From the NCBI GenBank assembly GCA_025331565.1, contig JAFREQ010000035.1, forward strand, positions 682,001 to 746,000: a DNA stretch of 64,000 nt. The letters are read 5' to 3'. This stretch comes from Holacanthus passer (taxonomy: Eukaryota; Chordata; Actinopteri; Pomacanthidae). Shown here piece after piece: positions 48,672-58,990 of the stretch (its first letter is position 1; every line of letters begins with the position of its first letter). The notes below the pieces were generated by a model that had not been told where the DNA came from, searched no databases, and worked only from the letters and a program-made list of their open reading frames with translations. The translations under genes were made by a program, and so were the position numbers.

Positions 48672-50014
48672 CTGACAGTAATGATATCAGTGACACAGAG
48701 CGGTGAGTCCGTCAGTATAAGCTCGCTCAGCTGTGCTGCTTCAGCTCTCTCCAAATCTGATACGTTTTCACACTCAATTTATTTCATCACATCCTGAGGA
48801 GAGGTTCACATTTCAGGGGCATCTTTGGAGGAGAATTACAACAGCAAGACAACAACACGACCAGCTCCAGTTTCCTCTGAAATTCACTCAACGTAACCTT
48901 TTGTTCATTCCTGTGTGTCTTCTGATTGTGTGTTGTCTTTTAATCAGCCGCAGCCTCAGGCAACACAGTCAGCTGACATACTGTGGAGCTGCATTTATGA
49001 ATACGATGAACAATTCATGAACAAGATTATTAATTTCTGTTCTACTTATTCTGTGGAATAATTTAACCTCTTCACCTTAAACCTGCAACACACTAAAAAT
49101 AATCACTGGGTGAAACCACTGGGTCACCAATCAAACCAAAGAGAAATGGTTGACCCAGTGTTGGTGGTTTTTCTTATATCGGTGTCACAAAATAGTGTCA
49201 AAATCTACTATAGCTTGTTTTAAACTTGTATGTCATAATTTATTCAGAATTAATAATTAAAAAATGTTTTTTGGCAGTTTTGAATGTTGACATAATTTTG
49301 CACAACCAACAATAGATTTGTGTCAGTTTATGAAAAAACTTGAGCTTGAACAGTTTGTCAAAATAACGTGATAATATCTATAATTAGGGATGCACAACAA
49401 TATTGGCATCATTGTTATTGGCAGTTAAATGCTTGAACAATCCTGCTGACATGACAGTCAGATGAGACAATACTTTCTGCATGCAAGTATGTCTGTGGGG
49501 TGGAGGGTTTTGTGTCCAAAGTTGTTATATGCAATGATTCTTCTGATGCAATGATGAGTCAAAATGAGTTGGAAAATATCATCATATCAGAAAAAGTACA
49601 ACCTGATATTGTGTCAGTGACCAAACTGGGTCAACTTTGATTTAGATTTCAGTCTGTAGGTTACATTCTTTATTATTCTTCTTTATGCCCAATTCCTTTG
49701 TCCTATAATTCTAAATGGCAGCGACTTGCTCATCTCCTTTACCTTTTAAATATATTACTCAGCAGTCCCACTAAAAGCTTCACTTTCTCAGACTTTCTTT
49801 GGAGAATACATAATGTGTTTTAAAGCCACAAGACTCCCTCCGGTCACACTTTTTAAAATGAATTCCTCCCTTATGGAGATGAATCAGATTATTCAGAGTA
49901 AAGTGACAAATTGATTGGAGTGATGCTGAAGCAGCATGCGCACGACTCTCTGGAGGGACACATCCCGTCTCATTTGCAGCCCTCAATCTCGTACTTGTCA
50001 CAAAGGAAAGTGAG

Positions 50015-50019
50015 GACAC

Positions 50020-50053
<34 letters not shown>
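50015..50053. repeat. (CA)n microsatellite
   Basis: About 19 CA units. Confidence 0.97.
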
Positions 50054-50054
<1 letters not shown>

Positions 50055-51144
50055 CATAAACACAGACCCAAGGAGCATTGATTTATCTATTTCTGTAAGA
50101 CTGATTTATGTCTTTTAATTTGTCCTCTCTTTTTTTTTTATAGGAGGGGGGGTGACTATCGCTGAAGCAACTTTGTCATGGCAGTAAATGCATTCACCCA
50201 CAATCCACCACATCAAACTCCACATCAGTATAAAATATTCTCATGTTGTTGTCTCAAAGCATTGATGAGCTTGAAAGCTGTTCCAGCAGCTGCCTTTTAC
50301 CCGCCCTGCAGTCATCACACTCATACAGATGGATGACTGTACTTTGACTGTGACTGTGTCAATGACCTTGGAGACTCACTTCTCATTTATAAAAAAAAAA
50401 TCTCATTCATTTATCCTCCTGCTACATTTATTTTGCTCTTATTACATTTTGTCCTGTCTAGGGCATCCTTTAATTTACATCTCTTCTCTTTAAAATCTCT
50501 CTTTCAACCACATTTTAGTAATTTTTTCTCTCCATAATCGTTGCCTTTCTCTCCTCTCTAAATGCATCTCCGACGCACCTGTTTGCATGTCCTCACCTGA
50601 GATTTCTTGGTTAGATTTTGCTTTAATTGATGGAGGCAGATGCAACCTGGAAGGCAGAACATGAAGGCTTAATCTATTTACTCTAATCAACTCACACAGC
50701 CATTTCACTCAACGGTGCAGCTGCCAGGACTGCACACATTCACACACACACGCACGCACACATCTTTTAAAGTCACATCCAAAACCAGATTCAAATGCAG
50801 AATAAAATGTAGAGTAGTGAAATATCATGAAAAGCTTCCATCACTCATTGTCAGTACTGCAGGAAAAATGACATTTTCATTCCCACATTAACACACTTTG
50901 AAAACTTTATCTGTGAATGTTGATCAGATTTGAGAGCAGCGTTTAAAATCCACATGACAGGAACACCTTGTACCTCGAGAGCCTTTTACACTTTCTTTTC
51001 TTGTACGACTGAAAAGTGCTTTGCCTTTGTTAAAACTGTCTTGAAGTAAAAGGCACCCAGGGGAAATATTACCCAAATTACTGTCTGAGCCTGGTGATCT
51101 CAGGGCACAGTTAATGTTTCTGTGGTAATGCTTTGATTCCACTA

Positions 51145-51273
51145 ACTTTCCCAACTTGTTTGAAACATGAAGAAACAATCAAATTCAGAATAAGCAGATA
51201 GTTACAAGAATCAATGAAGTTGATGATGTGTCTTTGTACTGTTTTTAGAGTATATGTCAAAAAGGATTGGCAA
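51145..51273 (+). repeat. dispersed repeat family A, partial copy 4
   Basis: Forward orientation. The blocks TTTCCCAACTTGTTTGAAAC, ATCAAATTCAGAATAAGCAG, AGTTACAAGAATCAATGAAG, TTGATGATG and GTATATGTCAAAAAGGATTG match the middle and right part of copies 1 and 2. Confidence 0.75.
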
Positions 51274-51624
51274 TTAATTCATCCAATAATAATAATAATA
51301 ATAATGACCATAAGGCTTTTTATATAAAATGCATAGTTGTTATTAAAGATAAAATAAACACCAGTTAGACAATGTATGGGCGTAATTTAAATTATTCAGT
51401 TGTTATCAGGCTACTGAGATGCACACTGCCTTCATATCATGGTCATTGTGTAAATAACAGATGCTCAGCACCTCCGCATCACATGTTCCTGGGAGCAATG
51501 CTAAAATAGAAAACTGACATTATTGGATTTTTACAAAGGCTGTGAAATAAAGAGACACTGTTATCTTGAAGGAAATGTGTTAATGAATAAAATAGATAAA
51601 GCAGTGACACATTGGTCCCTTGCA

Positions 51625-51650
51625 CACACACACACGCACACACACACACA
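51625..51650. repeat. (CA)n microsatellite with one CG interruption
   Basis: Two CA blocks separated by ACGC. Confidence 0.9.
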
Positions 51651-51858
51651 GGAGGAGAGAGAGACAAGAGGACAATTTATTTGACAGCAGGAGGAGCAGC
51701 CTGTGATGAAAGGATAATAGATGGAAACCCGGTTGTTGGTCTCTCTACATCTCTCTGGATACCTCCACGTCTCTACACGGTCTGATAAAAAATGCACCAC
51801 AAGAGACTGTTCGCTCGTCCTCCTCCTCGTGTTATGTGGTTACAGACAGGATGGGACA

Positions 51859-51861
<3 letters not shown>

Positions 51862-51916
<55 letters not shown>

Positions 51917-51920
51917 TGTG
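51862..51920. repeat. (TG)n microsatellite
   Basis: About 25 TG units followed by TTTGTGTG. Confidence 0.97.
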
Positions 51921-52066
51921 CACTTGGCTCATGGTCTGTGTGAGAGAAAAAGCATGTATGTGAATGACGAATGAGTAAACACATGCAGAAAAGTATGTAA
52001 TGAACAAAACATGCCTTTGCTTTACTTCCATTGACACAAGCATCAAATCTTATTTTATAAATAACT

Positions 52067-52072
52067 TTTATT
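52067..52072 (-). terminator. candidate polyadenylation signal AATAAA (minus strand)
   Basis: AATAAA on the minus strand about 160 bases past the stop codon of the candidate exon at 52228-52393. It matters only if that exon is real. Confidence 0.25.
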
Positions 52073-52227
52073 ATTCTGTTCTTCAAAGATATGAAGAAAT
52101 GGAAAAAGAGCATTTCTGTTTGTGGCTCGTGTCTGAAAGTGGCAGAGCCAACACTCATCCCTGTGTTCAAGGGCAAAGCTGTGTCTTCAGTTATGGTAAT
52201 GAGTTGCAGAATAATAAAGAACAGCCA

Positions 52228-52393
52228 TCACACGGGGACGTCGATGCGGAGGTCGAGTTTGATTGTCGGGCCGTGATTGTTGTGGGAGAGGACGAGCCTG
52301 CAGCCTTGACTGGTGCAGCGTCTCTGACTGTCTCCACCCGGTCTCTTCCTGCGCGAAGAGACGCACTCAGGTGTCCACGGCCTTGTCTTGATC
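52228..52393 (-). CDS. possible terminal coding exon of an unidentified minus-strand gene
   Basis: On the minus strand a good acceptor (TTTTGTGTTGCAG) precedes 166 bases. If the previous exon supplies two bases, they read IKTRPWTPECVSSRRKRPGG, then DSQRRCTSQGCRLVLSHNNH, then GPTIKLDLRIDVPV and TGA. An AATAAA signal on the same strand lies about 160 bases further (52067-52072). The block is much more GC-rich than its surroundings. The two cysteine-containing stretches and the IKLDLRIDVPV end look protein-like, but I recognise no family. I found no convincing upstream exon for it between 52.4 and 63 kb. It could be a real 3' exon, a non-coding transcript, or chance. Confidence 0.3.
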
Positions 52394-54039
52394 CTGCAAC
52401 ACAAAACCCAGAATTCAAAAGTTCATTTTAAGGTGCAAACTCATGCCACACTAAAACAAGTGACACACAAGAAATTGGGGAATATCTTTGCATCCTTACC
52501 ATCTGTCTATGGACGTTCAGCACATCAGTAATGGTGATCAGCCTTCTCTAAGTCTGCACTATTGTTTGAAAGCTAAATCAGCACAATATTATGTGATGGA
52601 CGACGCGCTATGCACAATAGAAGGAGAACTTCAATTCAGTCCACATTCTAAGTGGAATAAATTGAGTTGAAGTGTCCCTGTTGAGTCACCTAAAGAGCTA
52701 ATCCTCATTAACATACATTTAAGCTTCCATTTATGAAAATCTCAGATGCCGGATGCTAAACAGGGGGCGAGTGGGAGGGATAAGAGGCTGAGAATGGAGG
52801 TGACAAAGGGCAGAGAACTTTAAGAACAATCATTTTTGATTTCATCTTTTGCAGAGGACACAAATGAGAGAATAACACATCTATGAAATTGTAAAAGTCT
52901 CTCTTCTTTTTAATATTACATCTGTCCACTGGCTGGAGACAGGAAAAGCCCTCCAGCTGCAGCCTCGCTCAGGTGATTGACAGCTGTGGCGATAGGGTAT
53001 CCCCACCTGAAGCGACTGCACCTGCTCACCTCACAGGAAGGAAACACAGGAGTTCCTTTTGTGCATATGCATGTGAGGATACACCCCACATGAACAAAAA
53101 GACTTGTTCCCATCTGCTAGATCTGATGCAGCTAAGCGCCCAAAAAAATAGGTGTTTTTCATCTGAGAGCATCCGAACGGTCAGAGTGACATTTGGGAGG
53201 AAGGATGGGGTTATTACACGGATGCATCAGACAATCTTAATCCCATCTCTGAGAGCCACCGTGACACAGAGACCTCATGAATAACTGACATCTGTTCCTC
53301 TGATCCTCCCACGGCCCCGGGAAGCCATCAACAGCCAGAGAGGCTGGAGAAAGGGAAGAAACTGATTTGCATAGTTGATGCTTACATGACTTGTCGGAGA
53401 GATGAGAGTAATTACGTTGAATCATCCCATTTAACTTTGCTTTGAGTGAGCAGGGTCAGAAGCTCATGTAAAAAAAAAAAAAAATCAGTGGAGAGACAGA
53501 TAGTGAGCCAAGAAGATATTGACAAGTTAATGTAAGTAAAAGGGAAAGCTGGAAGACACACGATACCTGGGTGCATTTATTCAGTCAGTTAGTCATCCAT
53601 GTTTCCATCAGAGGGATTTCCTGTGCAGAAAGGCAGCACCTCATTTAACATGCACAGATAGTAGAGTACAAGATGACTCTACTCCTGCATTTCAATTTCA
53701 CTGTGTGCAAGATGAGGCCTTTCCACTCAGGATAGTTCCTTATTCACAACAAGTCCATTGAAAGTATAAAACAACAATCTATCCTACTTATGTATTATGT
53801 GCTATAAAGCGTCATTGTTGTCCAAAAGCAATTAAAACACATCATTGAGCCACTGGTTGATAAGTTCCCCTTTGACCAAGAATGTGTATTAATCCACGGC
53901 TGAAAATAGTTCCCTACAAATGCACTATTTTTTGAGTAACATTTAAAACCAAAAACTGTGCCCAGGTTTTGGAAATTATCAAACAAAACTAGTCAAGTCT
54001 GCAGCCACACTAGCACCACTGCTTTAAACTAAATGCTAT
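52394..54039. other. intergenic DNA, nothing recognised
   Basis: No gene, repeat family copy or RNA gene was recognised. An A run lies at about 53470-53484. Confidence 0.5.
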
Positions 54040-54520
54040 CATCAGCAATATCAATGACAGTGTTAGCATGCTGATGTTTAGCAGGTAGCTACAACATGTT
54101 CAGAATCATAGTTTAGCATGCTAGCATTTGTATGAGCACTTAATAAAAAGTTCAGCTGAGGCTGATGGGAATGTCAGTCGAAAGTGTGTGGTTTGAAATG
54201 AAATTATTGACAAATTGAAATTTTGACCTGATGGTGGTGCTTGATGAAAAGTTAAGGGTTAAGTTATTACAGTTCATCCTCAGGGGACCATAAACGTCTC
54301 TATCAAATTTTATGGGAATCTATCTGGTGCTGACAAACTCATGAAGTGTCAACCTCATGAACAAAAACAGGCGACAACCAAAGTCATTAGGATTCATCCT
54401 CTGAGGAGAATGAATGTCTGTTAAAAACATCTTGGTAATCTGTCCAGTAGTTGTACCAAAACTACATATTTGCCACCTGATTTTCAAGACGATTCATGTT
54501 CAGTAGGAATTGACAGACAA
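54040..54520 (+). repeat. dispersed repeat family B, long copy
   Basis: TTAGCATGCTGATGTTTAGC, AGTTTAGCATGCTAGCATTT, GCTGAGGCTGATGGGAATGT, ATTTTGACCTGATGGTGGTG, TACAGTTCATCCTCAGGGGA and TAGGATTCATCCTCTGAGGA appear in family order. It is the copy that best keeps the left part of the unit in this window. Confidence 0.8.
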
Positions 54521-54724
54521 GCTGGGAAGTCGAAAAGTGACTTCGAGTGAAGGACTAACACAATGTTGATTTCTGCTTTTTCACAGCAAGAAAAATGTAC
54601 GATATTGCCAGCCTCACACTTTGATGTCAACCATGAATCTGTTGCTTTTCCGTTTCTGCCTTTATGTCTAAGTCCCAGTCTGCATGTCTTAACTTTATCC
54701 TACAGCCATATTGGTATATTTTAG

Positions 54725-54914
54725 ATGTGGCCGCCGGGAGACGGCAGGAACAAATTCAAGCAATCGTCTCGATCTAGGCTCCCTCTTATCAGCGCTCCTG
54801 GAGGGGAAGCGATTGAGTGGCACCATCTGCCCGTTCAACGCCGCCACTCTTGGCGACCCCAACTCTGATGAGCTGAGAGTGGGAAAGAGTGTTACTGGCA
54901 TCCTGACGAGGAAG
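54725..54914 (+). other. exon-like GC-rich block
   Basis: The block starts after a TATTTTAG acceptor-like string and ends AGGAAG/GTAACT. In the frame entered after one base it stays open throughout: CGRRETAGTNSSNRLDLGSL, LSALLEGKRLSGTICPFNAA, TLGDPNSDELRVGKSVTGIL and TRK. GC content is clearly raised against the AT-rich flanks, with several CpGs. I recognise no protein family. The acceptor lacks a strong pyrimidine tract. The alternatives are a conserved regulatory element or chance, and the minus strand also has an open frame here. Confidence 0.25.
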
Positions 54915-54916
54915 GT

Positions 54917-54919
<3 letters not shown>

Positions 54920-54961
<42 letters not shown>
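54920..54961. repeat. (TG)n microsatellite
   Basis: About 20 TG units starting directly after the GTAACT that follows the exon-like block ending at 54914. Confidence 0.97.
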
Positions 54962-54962
<1 letters not shown>

Positions 54963-55176
54963 ATTTTATCATGTCTACTTTAGAGGCTTCATAAAGTAGT
55001 GATAAGCTATGAGTCACCCTGTAATAGGTAGGAGGAAGGAGCCAAGGCACATATAGACCTGCAGACAGCGAAGATAACGTTTGTACGCTCTATCAAGACT
55101 TTATACTTTGCTTTCTCAGTTTGGTGAATTTAAAGGGACAAACTCACAGAGATGCAGAACAGATTCATGATAGTAT

Positions 55177-55197
55177 CACACACACACACACACACAG
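55177..55197. repeat. short (CA)n microsatellite
   Basis: About 10 CA units. Confidence 0.9.
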
Positions 55198-55559
55198 TCA
55201 TTAAGTCGACATCTGTGATCACAGACCACCAGAACATAATTGCTGTGTCTCGTTCTCCGTCCTGCTGCTGATGAGGGTTCAGGCTTTAACTGACACTCAA
55301 ACAGATTCAAGGGTTGGACCAAATGTCATGAACACCTGCGCGGCCTAATCCAATACAACAATCTTAACCATGTGAGGCCTTGGTGTTACATTTGTTTTGT
55401 TGCTGTTGGTTTAACTCTATCCAGTAATTTTGGGACTGTAGTTTGCAACCTCATGTTCTCGTAGAAAATCATATATCTTGTTTCCATCAGATCGTCAGTT
55501 CGTCGCGCGGATTTATCAGTTTGGTCGAACATATGAACCGCTTTGTATTTCTACCAGCT

Positions 55560-55880
55560 CACCACATGGGTTATGTACAGAAATGTACATAACATTCATT
55601 TAGTTAAGTTAATGTACAGACATTCATGATCCCCTGATGATAAGTCGTACTGAATTTTGTGCTGACTTTTCCTCCAGCACCACAACGAGGTTGACATTTT
55701 TTGGTTCAGAGTGAAATATCTTGACAAAGATTAGAAGGATTGGAACATATTCAAGGTCCCAAGAGGATATGTTCTAATAACTTTGGTGACTTTGGTGATT
55801 TTCCTTTAGCACAACTATCATGTCAAAGTTTCCATGGATCCTGTCAAATATCTCAACAGTTGGTGTGTGATGTAGGACTT
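55560..55880 (+). repeat. dispersed repeat family B copy
   Basis: The blocks ACAGACATTCATGATCCCCT, GACTTTTCCTCCAGCACCAC, ACGAGGTTGACATTTTTTGG, CTTTGGTGATTTTCCTTTAG and TATCTCAACAGTTGGTGTG follow the family order, with substitutions and a short duplicated GACTTTGGTGA. Confidence 0.7.
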
Positions 55881-57293
55881 GACAATGTTTTTTGTACTTT
55901 TCACTAAAATTAGCTTTTTTAAAGGTTAACTATTTTTTGGAAACATTTGAGACTCTATTGTGGAGTTGCTAAAAACGCATCTGAAATATGACCTCAACTA
56001 GACATGAGCATATTTTTTAGAGGTCACAAGCCAAAAATGTTGGGAACCAGTGAAAATAGTATAAAATGGGAATAGTCAAGTAAAGTACTTAAAAATTGTA
56101 CTTATGTCCGGTACACAGTAAATGCACTTTGTGACTTTCCACCACTGGTGTATTCATGTATTTGCCTTCCACAGAATGTACTTGTGTATATAAGAGGAAA
56201 CAGCAGTGATAAGAGGCCACGTAAGTACAGTGAAAGCAGTGGAGTCGTGAAGAGGTTAGTGTCAGCACTAAGTGGCACTCTGGGTAAAAATAAGACATGT
56301 AGCTTCAGTGAGGTTGACACAGGTGCAAGAGAAGTAGAATAAAGATGTCAAGGAGCTGATTGGCAACCGGCTATTCTTCATAATTTCATGTCTGAATGGG
56401 AGCAGAGACGTGCTCCTGTGGGACAACTCAGATTAAACAGATGGACAAGGACATTACAATTCACAGGCAGGCACGGCCCTTACATTCATCTGCACAATAT
56501 GAAGTAATACATAAACATGACAGGATTATTTTAAATCCAGCTTCTTGTTGTCTAATCGTTTTTTGACATTGATGGCAGTTCTGTAATTGTTTTTGTGCTA
56601 CGGTTGTTAAACACACCCTTGAGACAGCTGGAGAATCGATGTCAGAGAAAACATCTCGACTGTGTTTTGTACATGTCGCAAAAGGTCAAAAATACTCGGC
56701 ACAGAGTATTTTCTCTCCTCAGTACACGGTTTAAATGGGATTCTGACATTTTAATGGCTTTAAAATGCCCAAACTGGCCTGTCAGCTTCTTCACAGAGGT
56801 TTGTCATGACTGTTTTCAGCAGAGAATTGAGGACGAATCACTGCAGGACATCAGTATTCAGATGTTTCATCCAGCCTGCCAGAATGATTACCCTGATTTC
56901 GCATCTATATTATGTGCTTATTGCCGCAATCACTTGTTGCCAAAAGAGGGAAAATGTACTGTGAGCAAATTTACTCGACTCCATCTAGCTGATTTTCATT
57001 ATCAGAGGACAGAGAGGATTTCTTGAACAAAAAGCATATGTATGGGGAACTCCAGATTTTCTTTTGATTGTGATTTCGGTCTGTGAGGCGACTTCTCTGA
57101 TTGCAGGAAGCGTGTGATCTTTTAGCTGTAAGATTGTGTGTATGTGCATATCTGAGCGTCAGGCAGCAGAGTGAAAAGGAAGCAAACAAAAGGTTGACCT
57201 TCATTGTCCTTGAGGTCTATTTCCTCGGCCTGAATGAGCAGTGTCAACCCCAATGAAACCCCTGCACCTGTTCATACATGGCTACGTACAGAC

Positions 57294-57340
<47 letters not shown>

Positions 57341-58690
57341 TTTGATCATTAGCCAAGAGCCTCATATGAATGGATTTGAATAAATATTAGGACCAGAAGT
57401 GAAGAATTATCATATTACAGGGGACTGCAGCATGTCAGTGAGGTTTATTTGAATTTTCAACAAGGAGGAGTTTAACCTCACATTGTTGTTTTTTAAAGAT
57501 CCCTTCCACTCAAAAATGTGTTTGTCTTATGTTTATGTCCCCTAAAATGTCTGACCTTCATTATCCTGACTTGTATCTGTGCAGCGTTTTCACAGTGGAA
57601 ACCTGTGGATCCTTTTAATTTACAAACTCCCAACCTGAGAGTCAAATAGAAAGATAAATCTGAGGCTTCAAAAGAATTCATGAGAAGGAGAAAATATATT
57701 TCTGTTGCACAAAATTATGTTTGTGTTTCCTGACTTTTTTCTTATGAAATACGACATCTAACTGCTGAGATGAAACTGCTCGTAAAATATGTCCACAAAA
57801 AGGCTATAATCTGTGATGAGGTCTCAAATGCTTCATTGCCTCCATTGAAGGGGTCACAAGTCAAAATGGTTAAGAACCTCTGCTTTAATTCACACTCATT
57901 TGCTCCAGATTTCAGAGAGCGATGAAACCATTTAACTGTGACTCAGAGCTAAATAATAGCTTCTGTCTCTGTACGACTATTGGATGCAGTGGCATTTGGC
58001 ACTTGCTTCTCATCTCTGTACCCTGCTGTCCACTGAGCCTCCTCAGGGGACGACAGTCTGCTGACGCTGCCCTCATTGCCAGCCACCAACACCCCCCCGA
58101 AAAAAAACCCGCGACCCAGACAGACGTGCCAATGTTGGCATCGCTCTGCTTAATGTCACCACGCTGTATTCGAGATTTGGGTTGCTGTGGTCCGCTGGCG
58201 TCGCACTCAGTGTCATTGATAGACTCACCTCAGCTGTGGTTTGGCAACATTTCGTGGCCCCCGCTCTCCTGCTCGCTCTTTCTTTATTGCTCAGGTCAGC
58301 AAGACGCAGATGAATCAGTCCATTTACAGGCAACCGAGACAGGAGGTGAAGAGATATAGAGGAGGCTCCATATTCATGTTGCCAGGTTATTCTTCTCTCT
58401 CCCGATCGCAAACACGATCTCCATCAGCTGCAGGTTAGAGGCCGTTGGTTATATGCAATTATTTCTTTTGACTTCACAAACCTCACTTTGTGGCGTGCTG
58501 ACGGTGCAACACAACACCTTTGTCCTGGCAAATTGCTCTGACAAGATGGGACGTACAGACAACCATTGAGCAATAAGCATCCTGCAGCAACAGGCTCTGC
58601 CGTAACAGGCCGGGGTGTTGTTGAGAACTGTTATTTAATAAGTGCTTAATAGGTTTGTCTCTTTTTACTTTGTGCTGTTTGCCCTCTAGA
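55880..58690. other. intergenic DNA, nothing firm
   Basis: A CA microsatellite (57295-57336) and two open frames of about 145 codons (56595-57026 and 57922-58359) without recognisable protein features, good Kozak context or splice support. A block at 58289-58434 has TTCTTTATTGCTCAG before it and GCAG/GTTAGA after it, but its reading is weak. Confidence 0.5.
57295..57336. repeat. (CA)n microsatellite
   Basis: About 20 CA units. Confidence 0.97.
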
Positions 58691-58990
58691 GTACAAGTTT
58701 GTTAGTTTGGGGAATTTGTTGGTTTTCCAGCTGAGAGTTAGTTTGACACCACTCTCGTGTTTGTACACTAGATATGAAGCCAGGAGAGAGCTTAACATAA
58801 AGGTTGGAAAATCCACCTACCAGCAGGTCTAAAGCGCATGAATGAACATTTATATATGTTTGATTTGTAGATATAAAAATGCCAGTCCCACATGTCAAAC
58901 TCCAAATTAATACATTTTCATACTTCAGTTTTTGCGCAGATTAAACAAAGATATAATTTGTTGACTTGTGAGCTTCAGAGGTTCATGTTT
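58690..58990 (+). repeat. dispersed repeat family C, degraded copy
   Basis: CAGCTGAGAGTTAGTTTGAC, ACCACTCTCGTGTTTGTACA, TAGATATGAAGCCAGGAGAG, AATCCACCTACCAGCAGGTC, TAAAGCGCATGAATGAACAT and CAGATTAAACAAAGATATAA follow the family order with many changes. Confidence 0.6.

Larger units (their letters stand above)
45330..52060. other. intergenic DNA with repeats
   Basis: Family A repeats (46491-46673, 51145-51273), microsatellites (48619, 50015, 51625, 51862), a TAGGGATGCACAACAATATT motif at 49386 typical of one end of a degraded hAT-like repeat, and an AAT run near 51285-51304. I see no gene here. Confidence 0.6.

Noticed and set aside
52000..52431. 143-codon + strand open frame overlapping the minus-strand candidate exon
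   Set aside because: It has no good splice borders, and the minus-strand reading has better acceptor and polyadenylation context.
56595..57026. 143-codon open frame on the + strand
   Set aside because: No domain, composition like AT-rich non-coding DNA, no splice or promoter support, no match I can recall.
57922..58359. 145-codon open frame on the + strand
   Set aside because: Cysteine/serine-rich random-looking translation. It spans an acceptor-like site without supporting context.
58289..58434. Exon-like block with an acceptor-like TTTATTGCTCAG and a GCAG/GTTAGA end
   Set aside because: The donor is poor, the peptide is not recognisable and no partner exon in phase was seen.
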